From Paenibacillus harenae (GTDB lineage: Bacteria; Bacillota; Bacilli; Paenibacillales; Paenibacillaceae): DNA of 64,000 bases. The notes under the pieces were generated by a model that saw only the letters and a list, made by a program, of their open reading frames with translations, was not told the DNA's origin and ran no database searches. The DNA is taken from assembly GCF_030812415.1 (NCBI RefSeq), contig NZ_JAUSST010000006.1:434001-498000 (forward strand). Reading direction: 5' to 3'. How positions within the stretch are numbered: position 1 is the first letter of the stretch; every line of letters starts with the position of its first letter. Position numbers and translations under genes: made by a program. Below are positions 9,101 to 16,729 of the stretch, in pieces.

Positions 9101-9375
9101 CTTGCGGTTTGCCAACAACCACCAACAAGGCTGCAAACAGCCCTGTTGCCAGGTCTATTCCACCCTTCCGGGTGGCTGTGGGGGGAAGAGTAAGAGCCGA
9201 GAGGCCGCGTGGGATGCTGGTTTGGCAAATCAGCTCCTGTATGGGCGTCGGGTCAGGCTGAAGTTGAACGTCCATGCCACAAAAAAAGGCATGACGCTTC
9301 CACATGGATTGAGTAATTCCAGTTAGAAATTCCGAAGCTGCGGCATCTAACCTATGTGGACTAAAGGAGGGAGTC
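9101..9375. other. Intergenic stretch holding a relic of a dispersed 3'-end sequence
   Basis: The part from about 9150 to 9225 contains GAAGAGTAAGAGC, then GAGAGGCCGCGT, GGA and TTTG. This order matches the sequence at about 63455-63495 (GAAGAGTAAGAGC, GAAAGGCCGCGT, GGA, TTTG). Upstream there is a small hairpin (CCACCCTTCCGGGTGG, 9159-9174). No gene is recognised. The end of the region carries the ribosome binding site of the sigma factor gene (AAAGGAGG). Confidence 0.45.
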
Positions 9376-10161
9376 ATGTTGCAAGCGGAAAAGCAGCCAA
9401 AGCCCGATCAGGAGCTTGTGGCCAGGGCAAGGGAAGGCGATCCGGACGCTTTCGGCGAGTTGGTGCGTCGGCATCGGGCAAGAGCGATTGGCGTTGCACA
9501 AACGCTGACCCGGGATTCGCATATGGCCGAGGATATCGTGCAGGAAGCGCTGGTGAAGGCATTCCTCAAGCTTGGATCGCTGGTGGATGAGAGGCGCTTC
9601 GCCCCATGGTTATCGCGGATCGTACGCAATGAGGCGTACATGAAGCTGCGCCGGGGAGGACCCCACGGCAAGGAACTGCCGTTCACAGTCTGGACGGGTT
9701 TCCCGAATCGCAGGACAGCACCAACAAATGCGTGCCATGCTATGGCTGTCCTCTCCGCACACAGGGAGAAGGAACATTGGGATATCGACGATGTCTTGTT
9801 CCGTCTCGGCTTAAGTACGCTCGAGTCAGCTCGGCAGGCGTCTGACCCAACTTCCGCTTTACTGCGTAAGGAACTGATCGACGGCATCCGAAGCCTGCTG
9901 CATTGCCTGACGAGTCGCGAGAAGAACGTGTTTGAACGGTTTTTCCTGGACCAACTGCCGCCCCAGGACATCGCTGCGCTTCTCGATACTTCAGTTGCCA
10001 GTATTTACAACAGCATATCCCGTGCCCGGATGAAGGTGCAGCATGAAAGACTCCGTGTCCACGTCAGTATGTATATTGAGAAGCGAAGGGCACTCGGCAA
10101 GCTGAAGCGCAAGCTGCTGGCTCCGCCTTGTGTTCGTATCGCATGGAAGGATGATGAGTAA
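9376..10161 (+). CDS. ECF-type RNA polymerase sigma factor with long linker
   Basis: Sigma-70 family factor of the extracytoplasmic-function type, 261 aa, longer than the usual 160-200. Region 2 spans about residues 10-95 (DPDAFGELVRRHRARAIGVA, DIVQEALVKAFLKLG, RFAPWLSRIVRNEAYMKLRR). Region 4 spans about 170-225 (LTSREKNVFERFFLDQLPPQ, then DIAALLDTSVASIYNSISRA, the promoter -35 recognition helix). Between them lie about 75 residues of unusual linker, and a basic tail of about 35 residues follows region 4. AAAGGAGG is close to the ATG. The stop codon overlaps the next start (TAATG), so the downstream gene is translationally coupled. No anti-sigma gene is visible; the partner protein may take that role (inference). 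Confidence 0.88.
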   Translation: MLQAEKQPKPDQELVARAREGDPDAFGELVRRHRARAIGVAQTLTRDSHMAEDIVQEALVKAFLKLGSLVDERRFAPWLSRIVRNEAYMKLRRGGPHGKELPFTVWTGFPNRRTAPTNACHAMAVLSAHREKEHWDIDDVLFRLGLSTLESARQASDPTSALLRKELIDGIRSLLHCLTSREKNVFERFFLDQLPPQDIAALLDTSVASIYNSISRARMKVQHERLRVHVSMYIEKRRALGKLKRKLLAPPCVRIAWKDDE

Positions 10162-11162
10162 TGGCTGGAAGTCCAAGAAGTGATTTTACGTGGAGCCGCA
10201 ATACCGACACCGAGAGTATTTACAGCATGATACAATATACCGATAAAAAGGGGTTGTCCCACACGGATGTTATGGGCTTTACCGCTCATGCGTTCCGCAT
10301 CATCATCGATCGCGAGGAGGTAGAGGTAGGCAGCTACTCCTTTTTCGATTGGCAGCTGCGGCATGCGGAAGCTTTACGCAATCTGGGGTATATCGTCCGT
10401 ACGACTGGCAGGCAAAATCATATCGCGCCGACACCGGAGGAGCTCGAAACGGCGCTAGAGATGATCCAGACGAGTCTGGACGCAGGCATCCCGGCATTAA
10501 GCTGGGACTTGTTCATACCCGAATGGGGTGTCATCTACGGTTATGATGATGAGACCCGTATGCTGCAATGCCGCGATGTTCGTCGGGATGGCGAACTGCC
10601 GTACGAGAAGTTGGGTCGCGGCGAGGTGACGGAGCTGTATTTGCTTACGATCATGGACTCGAAGCCCATCGATCGTCGAACGATGCTCAGGGGCGCGCTG
10701 AAGCTAGCACTCGAACATGCGCATGTACAGCAGTTCCATGAGAACGAGAGTGCGGGACATTACAACGGATTGGCCGCGTTCGATGCCTGGATACACGCCT
10801 TTGAGCGGAGAGCTGCCAGTCCGTTCGGCAATGCCGTCAATACAGGGAAAGTATGCGATGCGCGCGAGTTCGCCGTGCAGTTCCTTCAGGAGTTGGCAAG
10901 CGGTTGGAAGGAGCATGGGGATGAACCGCTGCGTCAATTGGCTTGCCAAGCCGCAGATCAGTATGCCATTGTTGCGGGCAACCTGTCGATGATGCGCGAT
11001 ATGTTCCCATTCCCGCACGGTGGCGAGCCTGGAAACGATGCGGAGGCGAACCGGGCAATCTCTCTGCTAAGGGAAGCAAAAGAAGCGGAGACCGAGGGTG
11101 TTGCGCTGCTTGCGCGAATGCTAGAGCTGCTCGAGCAGGAAGCGAAGGACAGTATGAGTTGA
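10161..11162 (+). CDS. BtrH-like (papain-fold type) protein coupled to the sigma factor, active site apparently lost
   Basis: Protein of 333 aa, start overlapping the sigma factor stop by one base. The first half resembles BtrH N-terminal/C39-like domains in layout: a segment ending in a cofactor-like region (TSLDAGIPALSWDLF), then WGVIYGYDDETRMLQCRDVR, the place where related proteins have HxAVIYGxD. The catalytic Cys near the N-terminus and the His before the VIYGY strand are both missing, since Trp-Gly precedes it, so this copy looks non-catalytic. The second half is helical (residues about 170-330), matching the four-helix tail seen in the relative at 12006. The role is unknown; the coupling suggests it senses something for, or restrains, the sigma factor. 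Family assignment is moderate. Confidence 0.65.
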   Translation: MAGSPRSDFTWSRNTDTESIYSMIQYTDKKGLSHTDVMGFTAHAFRIIIDREEVEVGSYSFFDWQLRHAEALRNLGYIVRTTGRQNHIAPTPEELETALEMIQTSLDAGIPALSWDLFIPEWGVIYGYDDETRMLQCRDVRRDGELPYEKLGRGEVTELYLLTIMDSKPIDRRTMLRGALKLALEHAHVQQFHENESAGHYNGLAAFDAWIHAFERRAASPFGNAVNTGKVCDAREFAVQFLQELASGWKEHGDEPLRQLACQAADQYAIVAGNLSMMRDMFPFPHGGEPGNDAEANRAISLLREAKEAETEGVALLARMLELLEQEAKDSMS

Positions 11163-11245
11163 AATTTACTGCTGCAAACAAATGACAACCGTCTGCAAAC
11201 AAAGGCATTATAGCTTGTTTCCCGATCCACTAGTATGAAAGTTTT

Positions 11246-11295
11246 AAATACATCGCCATGTAGGCTAAGTGCCTTGGGCGATGTATTTTTTATGC
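11246..11295. terminator. Terminator of the shared hairpin-repeat family, copy 2
   Basis: Stem TACATCGCC / GGCGATGTA with an inner loop containing AGGC...GCCT, followed by TTTTTTATGC. It is nearly identical to the copy at 13015-13064. It lies 84 bases after the stop of the BtrH-like gene and is a good rho-independent terminator. Confidence 0.85.
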
Positions 11296-11385
11296 TTGAA
11301 GTCATTAACGGGTTATGGGTGTATGAACTGTGGCGGCCCTTTTTTCATTCAACAGCTTGCAAACAAGAAGCCCGCATTCTCGACA

Positions 11386-11414
11386 TTGACCTAATATTTC
11401 ACTGATGTTATATT
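11386..11414 (+). promoter_or_regulatory. Sigma-A promoter of the padR-type gene
   Basis: TTGACC (11386-11391) and TATATT (11409-11414) separated by 17 bases, a near-consensus vegetative promoter. Transcription would begin near 11421, about 30 bases before the start codon. Confidence 0.75.
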
Positions 11415-11420
11415 GTACAT
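11405..11420. promoter_or_regulatory. PadR-type operator overlapping the -10 box
   Basis: ATGT, eight bases, ACAT: the exact spacing of the PadR-family consensus operator. It covers the -10 element of the promoter at 11386-11414. Autorepression by the PadR-type protein encoded just downstream is the natural inference. Confidence 0.7.
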
Positions 11421-11449
11421 ATGTAATATTAAAGGCGAGGGGTCTATTC

Positions 11450-12013
11450 ATGAATCAACTTTCGAATGTTGAATTTATGCTGTTGCAAATTATCGCGGAA
11501 CGTAATCAAATCTCGGGTTATGACATCAATAAGTTAATCGATCAGCGTGGCTACAGGGAATGGGCCAATATCGGTACGACTTCCATTTACGCAGGTTTGA
11601 AGAAGTTAAGCAATAAAGAATTGATCGAGCACGAGGAATTCGCCGAAAAATCCGGGAAGGGACCTATGCCGACCCGATTTGCCATAACGGAAATGGGTAT
11701 GACAACTCTAAAACATGAAGCCATCGTCAGCCTATCGTCTTCGCGAGAGCGCGATAACCGGTTTGATCTCGGGCTCGCCGCTTTACCTTATATTAAAAAA
11801 GGGGAAGCCATTGAAGCTTTGCAAAAACGGCTGGATTTTCTTGGAGAGACATTAAAAAATGTACAGAAGATGTACGAATTGCAAGGCGGCGCTCGATTAC
11901 CGCTTTACGTAAGGGCGCTTTTTCTTCACCCGATGAGTCTTATTGAGAGTGAGCAAACGTTCGTCAACGATATAATCAATGAATTGGTGGAGGAGACGAA
12001 GGAACATGTCTAG
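11450..12013 (+). CDS. PadR family transcriptional repressor
   Basis: Winged-helix regulator, 187 aa. The ATG at 11450 follows GGCGAGGGG; an upstream in-frame start at 11405 would fall in the promoter. The PadR DNA-binding domain occupies residues about 5-85: EFMLLQIIAERNQISGYDIN, then TTSIYAGLKKLSNKELIEHE with the wing before RFAITEMG. The C-terminal half is helical, with the coiled segment expected to drive dimerisation (EALQKRLDFLGETLKNVQKM). A PadR-type operator lies in its own promoter. The stop codon overlaps the next gene by eight bases, so the regulator and the BtrH-like protein form one unit, and the ligand is probably linked to that partner (inference). Confidence 0.92.
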   Translation: MNQLSNVEFMLLQIIAERNQISGYDINKLIDQRGYREWANIGTTSIYAGLKKLSNKELIEHEEFAEKSGKGPMPTRFAITEMGMTTLKHEAIVSLSSSRERDNRFDLGLAALPYIKKGEAIEALQKRLDFLGETLKNVQKMYELQGGARLPLYVRALFLHPMSLIESEQTFVNDIINELVEETKEHV

Positions 12014-12992
12014 AATCATTGAAGGTTTCGTTCCTTTTCAAGGGGAACATTGCGAGACGACAACAATGGGCAACTTGCTTCAATTTGCTGGAGTTCGGCT
12101 ATCCGAGCCGATGTTATTCGGATTAGGGCAAGGCTTGGGATTCATTTATTGGGATTCGAAGAACATGAACTTTCCTTTCATTGGAGGGAGAGTTAAGCCG
12201 GATGAGCTGACTGCTTGCATCGCATCCCGGCTCAACTTAACCATCAGGATACAAGAGAGCTCGTCCGCCCAGAAGGCGTGGCAGAATGTACGGAGTTCCA
12301 TAGAACTCGGAATTCCGGTTGGACTTAAATTAGACTCTTATTATTTGGATTATTTCACGAACAAAGTGCACTTTGCAGCCCACTATGCGGTAATATATGG
12401 CGCGGATGCCGAATACGCCTACATGGCGGATACAAGACAACAGGGTGGACTGCTAAAGACCCGTTTGACCCATTTGGCCATGGCTAGAAACGCAAAGGGA
12501 CCAATGAGCTCCAGGAATCGCTCCTTTACGATAGAATCGATAGATACCCTTCCGCCGCTTATACCCGCTATACGAGCATCCATAACCCAAAATGCACATA
12601 ACTATTTAAATCCGCCCATTCGCAATTTAGGGAATCAAGGGATAAAAAAAATGAGCCGTGAAGTTCTGAAGTGGCCATCTAGAAGCAAAGATCTTGAGAA
12701 AGATTTAGGCTTGACTGCTTTATTAATGGAAAGAGCGGAAACCGGCGGGGCTTTGTTTCGAAATCTATACCGGGATTTTCTTAAAGAATGCGTGGATCTG
12801 TTTGGAGAGTCAAAAGTAGAACAGGCATACTCGTTGTTTAAGGAAATCGCTCCGATGTGGTCAAGCGTTTCTTCTATGATCGACCATGCAGGAAAAAGGG
12901 GAAACCATCAGGAGCTGAACCAGGTTTCCGAGCTGTTGCTCGAGGTTGCGGATAAGGAACGTGTAGCCATGGAGTTGTTATTGACCATTTGA
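12006..12992 (+). CDS. BtrH N-terminal domain / DUF4872-type papain-fold protein
   Basis: Protein of 328 aa related to BtrH, the acyl-ACP:aminoglycoside acyltransferase of butirosin synthesis, and to C39-like cysteine peptidase folds. The ATG at 12006 overlaps the PadR gene end (ATGTCTAG). Visible motifs are GEHCETTTMGNLL with a Cys at residue 16 in the catalytic position, a GLGQGLGFIYW segment, ELGIPVGLKLD, and HFAAHYAVIYGADAEYAYMA, where the His and the following Asp would complete the triad. The last 130 residues are helical, as in DUF4872 tails. There is no signal peptide, so it is cytoplasmic. The catalytic residues are kept, unlike in the sigma-linked relative at 10161. The true substrate is unknown; acyl transfer or amide-bond chemistry on a small molecule is plausible. 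Confidence 0.82.
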   Translation: MSRIIEGFVPFQGEHCETTTMGNLLQFAGVRLSEPMLFGLGQGLGFIYWDSKNMNFPFIGGRVKPDELTACIASRLNLTIRIQESSSAQKAWQNVRSSIELGIPVGLKLDSYYLDYFTNKVHFAAHYAVIYGADAEYAYMADTRQQGGLLKTRLTHLAMARNAKGPMSSRNRSFTIESIDTLPPLIPAIRASITQNAHNYLNPPIRNLGNQGIKKMSREVLKWPSRSKDLEKDLGLTALLMERAETGGALFRNLYRDFLKECVDLFGESKVEQAYSLFKEIAPMWSSVSSMIDHAGKRGNHQELNQVSELLLEVADKERVAMELLLTI

Positions 12993-13297
12993 TTTTTTAT
13001 TTGGATTCACAAATAAATACATCGCCATGTGGGCTGCGTGCCTTGGGCGATGTATTTTTTATGCCTAAAATCCAAAAAAAAGCCGCCAGAGTTTGGCGGC
13101 TGCGCGATTAGATTAATTTTGAAATCTATAAATCAAATCAAGACGGACAGGACATTTATATGTAATCCTTAAAAAAGCCATGGATACATAATAGTCTATA
13201 AAAAAATTCAACATAAGTCTATATCTTTTTTTGTGTAAATTGTATGTTATATAAGCGACCGCGGCGCAATTACGTTTAATGAGAGGAAGAGCCTAGC
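12993..13297. other. Intergenic region with two hairpins
   Basis: Holds the repeat terminator at 13015-13064 and a second hairpin (GCCGCCA/TGGCGGC, 13082-13100). The second hairpin has its A-tract on the left, which makes it a terminator for leftward transcription although no leftward gene is nearby. The remainder is the AT-rich leader of the GNAT gene; no clear promoter was picked out. Confidence 0.5.
13015..13064. terminator. Terminator of the shared hairpin-repeat family, copy 3
   Basis: TACATCGCC / GGCGATGTA stem with TTTTTTATGC downstream. Apart from a few loop bases it is the same as the copy at 11246-11295. It lies 22 bases after the stop of the BtrH-like gene. Confidence 0.88.
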
Positions 13298-13774
13298 ATG
13301 ATTACGCTCAGAAAAATCACGCTGGGAAACCGACGTGCCATATTTAACCTAGAGGTTGCAGACGAACAGCGCAGCTTTGTTGCGTCCAATCTGTCTAGCG
13401 TGGCCTCGTGTTATGTCCTTGCAACCAACGGGGGGCATCCATTTCCGTTTGCCATTTACGCGGATGAACAGCCGGTCGGTTTTGTTATGTTGGCATATGG
13501 AATCACCGGATACGATGAACCGTCAATCGCAGTTGACAATTATTGCATCATGCGACTGATGATTGACAAGCAATACCAGAACCGGGGCTACGGTCGGGAA
13601 GCTATGACAAAAATCCTGGAATTTATCCGTACCTTTCCGGCAGGGCCGGCACATTATTGCTGGATCCCTTATAAACACGATAACGTCAATGCCAAAAAGC
13701 TTTATGAAAGCTTCGGCTTCCGTGACAATGGGGAAGATTTCAACAACGAGTCTATAACCGTATTGAGTCTCTAA
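13298..13774 (+). CDS. GNAT family N-acetyltransferase (BltD/PaiA-like)
   Basis: Acetyl-CoA-dependent N-acetyltransferase of 158 aa, standard length. Motif A is clear around residues 86-105: IMRLMIDKQYQNRGYGREAM, with the acetyl-CoA pyrophosphate loop QNRGYG. Motif B follows near the C-terminus (HDNVNAKKLYESFGFRDNGE). The overall pattern resembles spermine/spermidine acetyltransferases such as BltD, but substrate cannot be fixed from motifs. The ATG is preceded by GAGAGGAAG. It is followed after 16 bases by the HD/CHAP gene and is probably co-transcribed with it. Confidence 0.9.
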   Translation: MITLRKITLGNRRAIFNLEVADEQRSFVASNLSSVASCYVLATNGGHPFPFAIYADEQPVGFVMLAYGITGYDEPSIAVDNYCIMRLMIDKQYQNRGYGREAMTKILEFIRTFPAGPAHYCWIPYKHDNVNAKKLYESFGFRDNGEDFNNESITVLSL

Positions 13775-13790
13775 ATGGGAGGAGAACAGG

Positions 13791-14870
13791 TTGAACGGTG
13801 AGAGAAGGAATACGAGGCTAGATAGCGTTCGCTTCGTTGTTCAGGATATGATTATGTCAATCCCTTGCGAGACTTGGAAACAAGAGGCATGTGCACATTT
13901 GTACGGGGTGTCTGCTTTTGCTTCGATGCTCGCGATGAAACGTAACCTAAATCAGGAACTCGCGGCGATCGCGGGGCTGCTTCACAACTATTACTTCTAT
14001 AAAACGGGCATTCCTGTTTTCCCTGGCCCCAATAGCTCCGAGGCGGTGAGGCCGCTGTTAAGAGACATGAATATCTTAACCAAAGAAGAGCAGATTACAA
14101 TCTTGCAGGCGATTTTCTATCAAGAGGAGAGAAATAGGACTCATGGTCCGTTTGGGGAAGTCGTCAAGGATGCCTGCATATTGCAATGTTTCTTTCAAGA
14201 TACGGGCCGCGACGTTACGCCGCAGGATGCCCTCAGACTTCAAAATATGGTTCATGAGTTGGCAATTCCGTTTGAGTTACCGGAAAAAGAATATACCCTT
14301 GGTGGCGACGCAGGGGATCAACAGGACACGGGCAGACGCAGTAAATTAGCCGACATTGCGGAGACGTTGGCGGGATCCAACATCGTTGGGGTGCCAGGAG
14401 ATCGACAATATCGGGGAGTCTGCAAGTATTGGCCGGATGCAGCAATCTATAGAGGATTGCAGAACAGTTGGTGCGCTGCTTTCGTATATCATTGTTGTTG
14501 GGAAGCCGGATTTCTTATGCCGATTCGATATCCTAACGGTAATTGTCGGTTCGCTGGCGTAGGCGCTTGGTTAGAGTGGGCTCAGTTGGCCGAAACCGGA
14601 TTTTTAGGTTATGACGGGCAGGAAGGGTTTACTCCGCAGCGAGGCGATATCGTCATTTATGAAAAGCTGCTATCCGATGACTCACACGATCATATTGGGA
14701 TCATTTTGGCTTGCAATGAGGAAGAAATATGGGTTGCTGAAGGTAACAGAGATAATCAAAACTACTCTAGCGTTTTTAACAGGGATAGGTGGCATTGCAT
14801 ACTCGGATATATCCGAATCGACAACGACTATACCTATCATTTTGACGGCGACTATAGTCCGATTATTTAA
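13791..14870 (+). CDS. HD-like domain fused to a CHAP-type amidase domain
   Basis: Two-domain protein of 359 aa. A TTG start at 13791 is chosen because GGAGGAG lies seven bases upstream. Residues about 25-150 look like an HD phosphohydrolase fold (ACAHLYGVSAFASMLA, AAIAGLLHNYYFYKTG), but the expected His-Asp pair reads His-Asn, so metal catalysis is doubtful. Residues about 220-345 look like a CHAP cysteine amidase: NSWCAAFVYHCCWEAGF with the Cys nucleophile, GDIVIYEKL, HDHIGIILA with the His, and WVAEGN for the polar partner. No signal peptide is visible, so a cytoplasmic amidase or peptidase rather than a wall lysin is likely. It shares an operon with a GNAT enzyme and a terminator type with the two BtrH-like units upstream. 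Confidence 0.75.
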   Translation: MNGERRNTRLDSVRFVVQDMIMSIPCETWKQEACAHLYGVSAFASMLAMKRNLNQELAAIAGLLHNYYFYKTGIPVFPGPNSSEAVRPLLRDMNILTKEEQITILQAIFYQEERNRTHGPFGEVVKDACILQCFFQDTGRDVTPQDALRLQNMVHELAIPFELPEKEYTLGGDAGDQQDTGRRSKLADIAETLAGSNIVGVPGDRQYRGVCKYWPDAAIYRGLQNSWCAAFVYHCCWEAGFLMPIRYPNGNCRFAGVGAWLEWAQLAETGFLGYDGQEGFTPQRGDIVIYEKLLSDDSHDHIGIILACNEEEIWVAEGNRDNQNYSSVFNRDRWHCILGYIRIDNDYTYHFDGDYSPII

Positions 14871-14923
14871 GGATGCATTTCATAAAGCGCTGGGGAATGT
14901 CTCGTAAGAAATGCATCTAATAC

Positions 14924-14972
14924 ATACATCGCCCAGTGGGTCAAAAGCCCACGGCGATGTATTTTTTTATGC
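14924..14972. terminator. Terminator of the shared hairpin-repeat family, copy 4
   Basis: Same outer stem (ATACATCGCC / GGCGATGTAT) and the same TTTTTTTATGC tail as copies 2 and 3. The inner stem is different: GTGGG / CCCAC. The outer stem and tail are kept while the loop changes with pairing preserved, which indicates selection on structure. Confidence 0.85.
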
Positions 14973-15163
14973 ACGGAGCATAGCCGATGCGATCAATATT
15001 CGTTTTACGGAATGGACTGAAAATGAAGCTTTGCTTTATTTGATTTTAGCTGAAATAGCCATGTAAAGAATTATCAAACACTTAGTGGTGTACTTCCTAA
15101 AGCTGAATATCAGGTATTCGACAATGAGGTACTTAGACGCATTATTCGCGTAGCCCCGCATGT

Positions 15164-15169
15164 TATAAT
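15164..15169 (+). promoter_or_regulatory. Probable -10 box of the acyltransferase gene
   Basis: Perfect TATAAT 31 bases before the start codon. No good -35 hexamer is seen at the correct spacing. Confidence 0.4.
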
Positions 15170-15200
15170 TAACCTCATTAATGGAAGATGAGGTATAAAA

Positions 15201-16448
15201 ATGACAAAAGAGACATTTGAAAAGAAGCTATTCTATTTGGATGGCATTAGGGGCCTCGCGGCATTTGCCGTGGTTATTTCGCACTACATACAAGTGTTTT
15301 ATCCAGCTGCGTTAAATGGAAGACCGCAACAAGCTCATTTTAAATGGGATATCTGGTACGGTCATTCTCCGATTAATTTATTTTATAATGGTCAATTTGC
15401 CGTTTGTTTGTTTTTTGTGCTAAGTGGTTATGTGCTCAGTATCAAAATGTTTGAAAAAGAGCTCGATAGTGAAACCTTCGAAAAATTGTTGCATTCCAGC
15501 GTCATACGAAGGTACATTCGCCTCGCCATGCCTGCAGCGGTATCCGTATTGCTTGTGTATCTAGCAATTATTACGAATGCCTTTCATCTCCAAGAAATAT
15601 GGGGAACAACATGGACGGATATGAAAAAGAACTACTACGCTTTAGATACAAATATATATACCGTTATTAAGGCTGCTATTTTTGATCCTTTTTTCCGTTT
15701 TGAAGCGCATCCTTACAATCCAGTCCTTTGGACAATGGGCTATGAGCTATTAGGTTCTTTTTTAATTTTCGGTTTTCTTGCTTTATTTGGACGAGTGAAA
15801 AAAAGATGGATTGTGTATGTGGTCTTATCCATTACGTTGATTCAAACCTATTTTGTCGCTTTTTTGTGGGGAATGCTGCTTGCCGATTTGCTTAAGCACA
15901 AATGGATACAAAGCAAAATAACGGCAGTACTTGTGCTTTTAATTGGGATTTACTTAGGTTCAGCGCCTTATACTTCATTAATGGGGACTATGTACGAACC
16001 TATAGAAGTCTGGACAAAAATGATCAATCAATGGATTCAATTTAACATTGATCCACGACTTCTTGCGCGAACTCTTGGTTCTGCTATGATTTTATTTGCT
16101 CTACTTCGTTTAAAAGTGTTGCAGCAGGTGTTTGGATGGAAACCTTTTGTTTATTTAGGACAGATTTCATTTTCCCTTTACCTCATCCATTTCACTTTTC
16201 TAAATACGTTCTCCGCGTTTCTGTTTAGTAAGGTAATTCATTATTTTAGTTACAATCTTGCCTATGCAATTACGTTTCTGGTTTCCATGGTGCCCTTATT
16301 TATTTTGTCGCATTATTATATGAAATATATCGATCAAGGCGCATTAAAACTAGCTCGAAAAGTTGAGAAAAATATGACCGATCAAGGTGCATTAAAACTA
16401 GCTCGAAAAGTTGAGAAAAATATGACTTCATCAAAAATGCAGCGTTGA
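15201..16448 (+). CDS. Acyltransferase 3 family membrane protein (OafA/YrhL-like)
   Basis: Integral membrane O-acyltransferase of 415 aa, the family that acetylates cell-surface sugars or peptidoglycan. The N-terminus has the family signature LDGIRGLAAFAVVISHYIQV, with the catalytic-type His and the Arg. About ten hydrophobic helices follow, including NLFYNGQFAVCLFFVLSGYV and the late motif FSLYLIHFTFLNTFSAFLF. The C-terminal tail carries a perfect-looking 16-residue tandem duplication (DQGALKLARKVEKNMT twice) from a 48-base repeat. Codon use is AT-rich compared with neighbours, suggesting transfer. The start is supported by GATGAGGT upstream. The acyl acceptor is unknown. Confidence 0.9.
   Translation: MTKETFEKKLFYLDGIRGLAAFAVVISHYIQVFYPAALNGRPQQAHFKWDIWYGHSPINLFYNGQFAVCLFFVLSGYVLSIKMFEKELDSETFEKLLHSSVIRRYIRLAMPAAVSVLLVYLAIITNAFHLQEIWGTTWTDMKKNYYALDTNIYTVIKAAIFDPFFRFEAHPYNPVLWTMGYELLGSFLIFGFLALFGRVKKRWIVYVVLSITLIQTYFVAFLWGMLLADLLKHKWIQSKITAVLVLLIGIYLGSAPYTSLMGTMYEPIEVWTKMINQWIQFNIDPRLLARTLGSAMILFALLRLKVLQQVFGWKPFVYLGQISFSLYLIHFTFLNTFSAFLFSKVIHYFSYNLAYAITFLVSMVPLFILSHYYMKYIDQGALKLARKVEKNMTDQGALKLARKVEKNMTSSKMQR
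16332..16427 (+). repeat. 48-base tandem duplication inside the acyltransferase gene
   Basis: Two adjacent 48-base units (16332-16379 and 16380-16427) differ at only two positions, both silent. Each unit encodes the cytoplasmic tail sequence DQGALKLARKVEKNMT. The in-frame, nearly identical state points to a recent slippage or duplication event. Confidence 0.95.
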
Positions 16449-16480
16449 AACCAACAATTCTGCGTTTTTTTTGTTGGTAC
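16440..16480 (+). terminator. Probable terminator of the acyltransferase gene
   Basis: GCAG-GTTG pairs with CAAC-CTGC with small bulges, followed by an eight-T run. It lies right at the stop codon. Confidence 0.6.
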
Positions 16481-16649
16481 ATTACCTATTTTTGTATTCA
16501 AAATATAGGTATATTGTTATATAATTTCGTCTAATAATGTATGATTATCGATCTAAAGAGGTTTTTTTGAAAAACTTAAGGTAAAATTAGTTCCTATTAC
16601 TCAGAAAACATCATTCTTAAATGTCGTCAAATGTCTTAATATAGGTTAT

Positions 16650-16679
16650 TTGGTAGAATTAAACTAATTGTGTTATGAT
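16650..16679 (+). promoter_or_regulatory. Promoter of the small secreted protein gene
   Basis: TTGGTA (16650-16655) and TATGAT (16674-16679) with 18-base spacing, about 50 bases before the start codon, within an AT-rich leader. Confidence 0.5.
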
Positions 16680-16729
16680 GCTTTTCGTGTTAAAAAAATA
16701 TAAAATTATATTGAGAGGAAGTTAAGAGA

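Larger units (their letters stand above)
14871..15200. other. Intergenic region upstream of the acyltransferase
   Basis: Contains the repeat terminator at 14924-14972 and the probable promoter of the acyltransferase gene (TATAAT at 15164-15169). A short stretch at about 14978-15065 could be coding debris, but no family was recognised. Confidence 0.4.
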
